This document shows positions 5,503 to 6,205 of a stretch of DNA of 6,205 nucleotides, piece after piece. The stretch's first letter is position 1; the number at the start of each line of letters is the position of its first letter. Origin of the DNA: a bacterium (GTDB lineage Bacteria; Elusimicrobiota; Elusimicrobia; UBA1565; UBA9628); the NCBI GenBank assembly GCA_021790955.1, contig JAJYFI010000109.1, positions 1 through 6,205 of the forward strand, read 5' to 3'. The notes below the pieces were generated by a model. That model was not told the origin of the DNA. It worked only from the letters and a program-made list of their open reading frames with translations, and did no database searches. Made by a program: the position numbers and the translations under genes.

Positions 5503-6205
5503 ATGCGGCGCAGCGCGCAAGAATCGTCTCTCGTAGCTGGACTCACGGCCCTTTTAACGCTCCCGTTCATCGCCAAGCCCTGGCACGTGGATGAACCCCT
5601 TTTTCTCGCCGTCGCCCGGCATATCCTCGCCGATCCCGGCCACCCTCTCGACTTCGCCTTCAATTGGTACGGGAAGCTCGCGCCGATGGCCACGATCAAC
5701 AACACCCCGCCGCTCTTTCTTTATCTCTTGGCGCTTGCGCTCAAGCTGACGGGCGGAGCCGAGTGGGGGATGCGCCTGCTGTTTTGGCCCTTGAACGTCT
5801 TGACGGCGATCGGGTTTTACCGGCTGGCCTCGCGCTATCTCAAGGAACCCCTCTACCCCGTCCTCATCGCCGTGGCCGCGCCCGCCACGGCTCTCACCTG
5901 GGGGCTTCTTTATCCGGAAAACGTCGCCATGCTTTTCGGCGTCTGGAGCATGGTCTGGCTGGTCCGAGGCGTCGACGAATCCCGTCCGAAGCTCGTCTGG
6001 CTTTCCGCGGCCCTCCTCGATCTCGCGATTCTCTGCAAATACGCCGCGATCGTCTTTCTCCTTCCCGCGGCCGGATATCTCCTCGAAAGCGCGGGCGGAC
6101 TGCGTCGCGCGGTCCTCCACGCGGCGGCCGCGCTGGCGCTGCCCCTGGCGCTTCTCCTCCGGGATTTCCTGGGCCGCCACGGCGGGATCGCCGCCGCGAC
6201 GGCGG
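5503..6205 (+). CDS. ArnT/PMT-like membrane glycosyltransferase (GT-C fold), cut by right edge
   Basis: The first 234 residues of a multi-span glycosyltransferase continue past the window. Residues 8-24 form the first membrane helix. The loop after it carries WHVDEPLFLAVARHILADP (27-45), with the D30-E31 pair where ArnT/PMT-type enzymes have their catalytic acidic residue. NNTPPLFLYLLALALKLTGG (66-85) corresponds to the conserved PP-containing second helix of the PMT_2 family, and WGMRLLFWPLNVL follows. Further hydrophobic spans lie near 117-135, 138-155, 164-195 and 204-220. Such enzymes use a polyprenyl-phosphate sugar and transfer the sugar on the periplasmic face to a lipid, protein or polysaccharide; the acceptor is unknown here. 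ATG 5503 is the first start after an in-frame stop at 5485-5487. Its ribosome site is weak (GAG at 5497). It is divergent from the acyltransferase remnant. Family call good, acceptor open. Confidence 0.88.
   Translation, partial: MRRSAQESSLVAGLTALLTLPFIAKPWHVDEPLFLAVARHILADPGHPLDFAFNWYGKLAPMATINNTPPLFLYLLALALKLTGGAEWGMRLLFWPLNVLTAIGFYRLASRYLKEPLYPVLIAVAAPATALTWGLLYPENVAMLFGVWSMVWLVRGVDESRPKLVWLSAALLDLAILCKYAAIVFLLPAAGYLLESAGGLRRAVLHAAAALALPLALLLRDFLGRHGGIAAATA

Noticed and set aside
5427..5705. N-terminal extension of the acyltransferase frame
   Set aside because: The frame stays open to 5705, but it is antisense to the glycosyltransferase start and has no membrane anchor or HX4D motif, so the remnant was limited to 5151-5426.
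5554..6180. Minus-strand frame of 208 codons
   Set aside because: It is antisense to the glycosyltransferase and very rich in charged residues (Glu, Arg, Gly, Asp), the usual mirror of hydrophobic GC-rich codons.
1..6205. CRISPR array, tRNA, rRNA, transposase or integrase
   Set aside because: No regularly spaced repeats, no tRNA-like cloverleaf and no DDE or recombinase motifs were seen on either strand.

Overview
The window is GC-rich (many G/C third codon positions) and bacterial. A truncated lipid A acyltransferase and a predicted secreted outer-membrane-type protein point to a diderm (Gram-negative) organism. I cannot fix the phylum from sequence alone; deeply branching, metagenome-derived phyla such as Elusimicrobiota would fit, but that is a guess.

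Layout. (1) Positions 1-1362, minus strand: a moxR-DUF58 pair. The AAA+ ATPase MoxR is complete, and the DUF58/vWA-type protein runs off the left edge 7 bases after it. (2) Positions 1477-3179, minus strand: a complete AbiE-type (type IV) toxin-antitoxin operon, with antitoxin abiEi upstream and nucleotidyltransferase-fold toxin abiEii downstream, overlapping by four bases (GTGA). (3) Positions 3180-3330: an AT-rich control region holding a long imperfect inverted repeat (19-base arms, 17 matching), the expected form of an AbiEi autoregulatory operator, with a candidate promoter between and inside the arms. (4) Positions 3330-4081, plus strand: two 5'-truncated remnants. The first is a frame-disrupted membrane-protein tail. 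The second is the C-terminal third of a UvrD/RecD-like helicase without its ATP-binding motifs. (5) Positions 4123-5088, minus strand: a Gly/Tyr-rich secreted protein, probably an outer membrane beta-barrel. (6) Positions 5151-5426, minus strand: the last ~90 codons of an LpxL/HtrB-type acyltransferase, its front missing. (7) Positions 5427-5502: a short spacer with a tandem TTGACTT repeat and a perfect 8-bp hairpin. (8) Positions 5503-6205, plus strand: the N-terminal 234 codons of an ArnT/PMT-like membrane glycosyltransferase, running off the right edge.

How it fits together. The AbiE pair and its control region are one self-contained, self-regulated module lying directly upstream of the moxR-DUF58 pair. 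To its right are gene tails (membrane protein, helicase, acyltransferase) mixed with intact genes, which suggests a recombination-prone stretch where incoming and resident genes have been cut. I found no transposase, integrase, tRNA or CRISPR array. The best-supported system is the AbiE operon with its operator. It belongs to a known class, and I do not see a clearly new system here.
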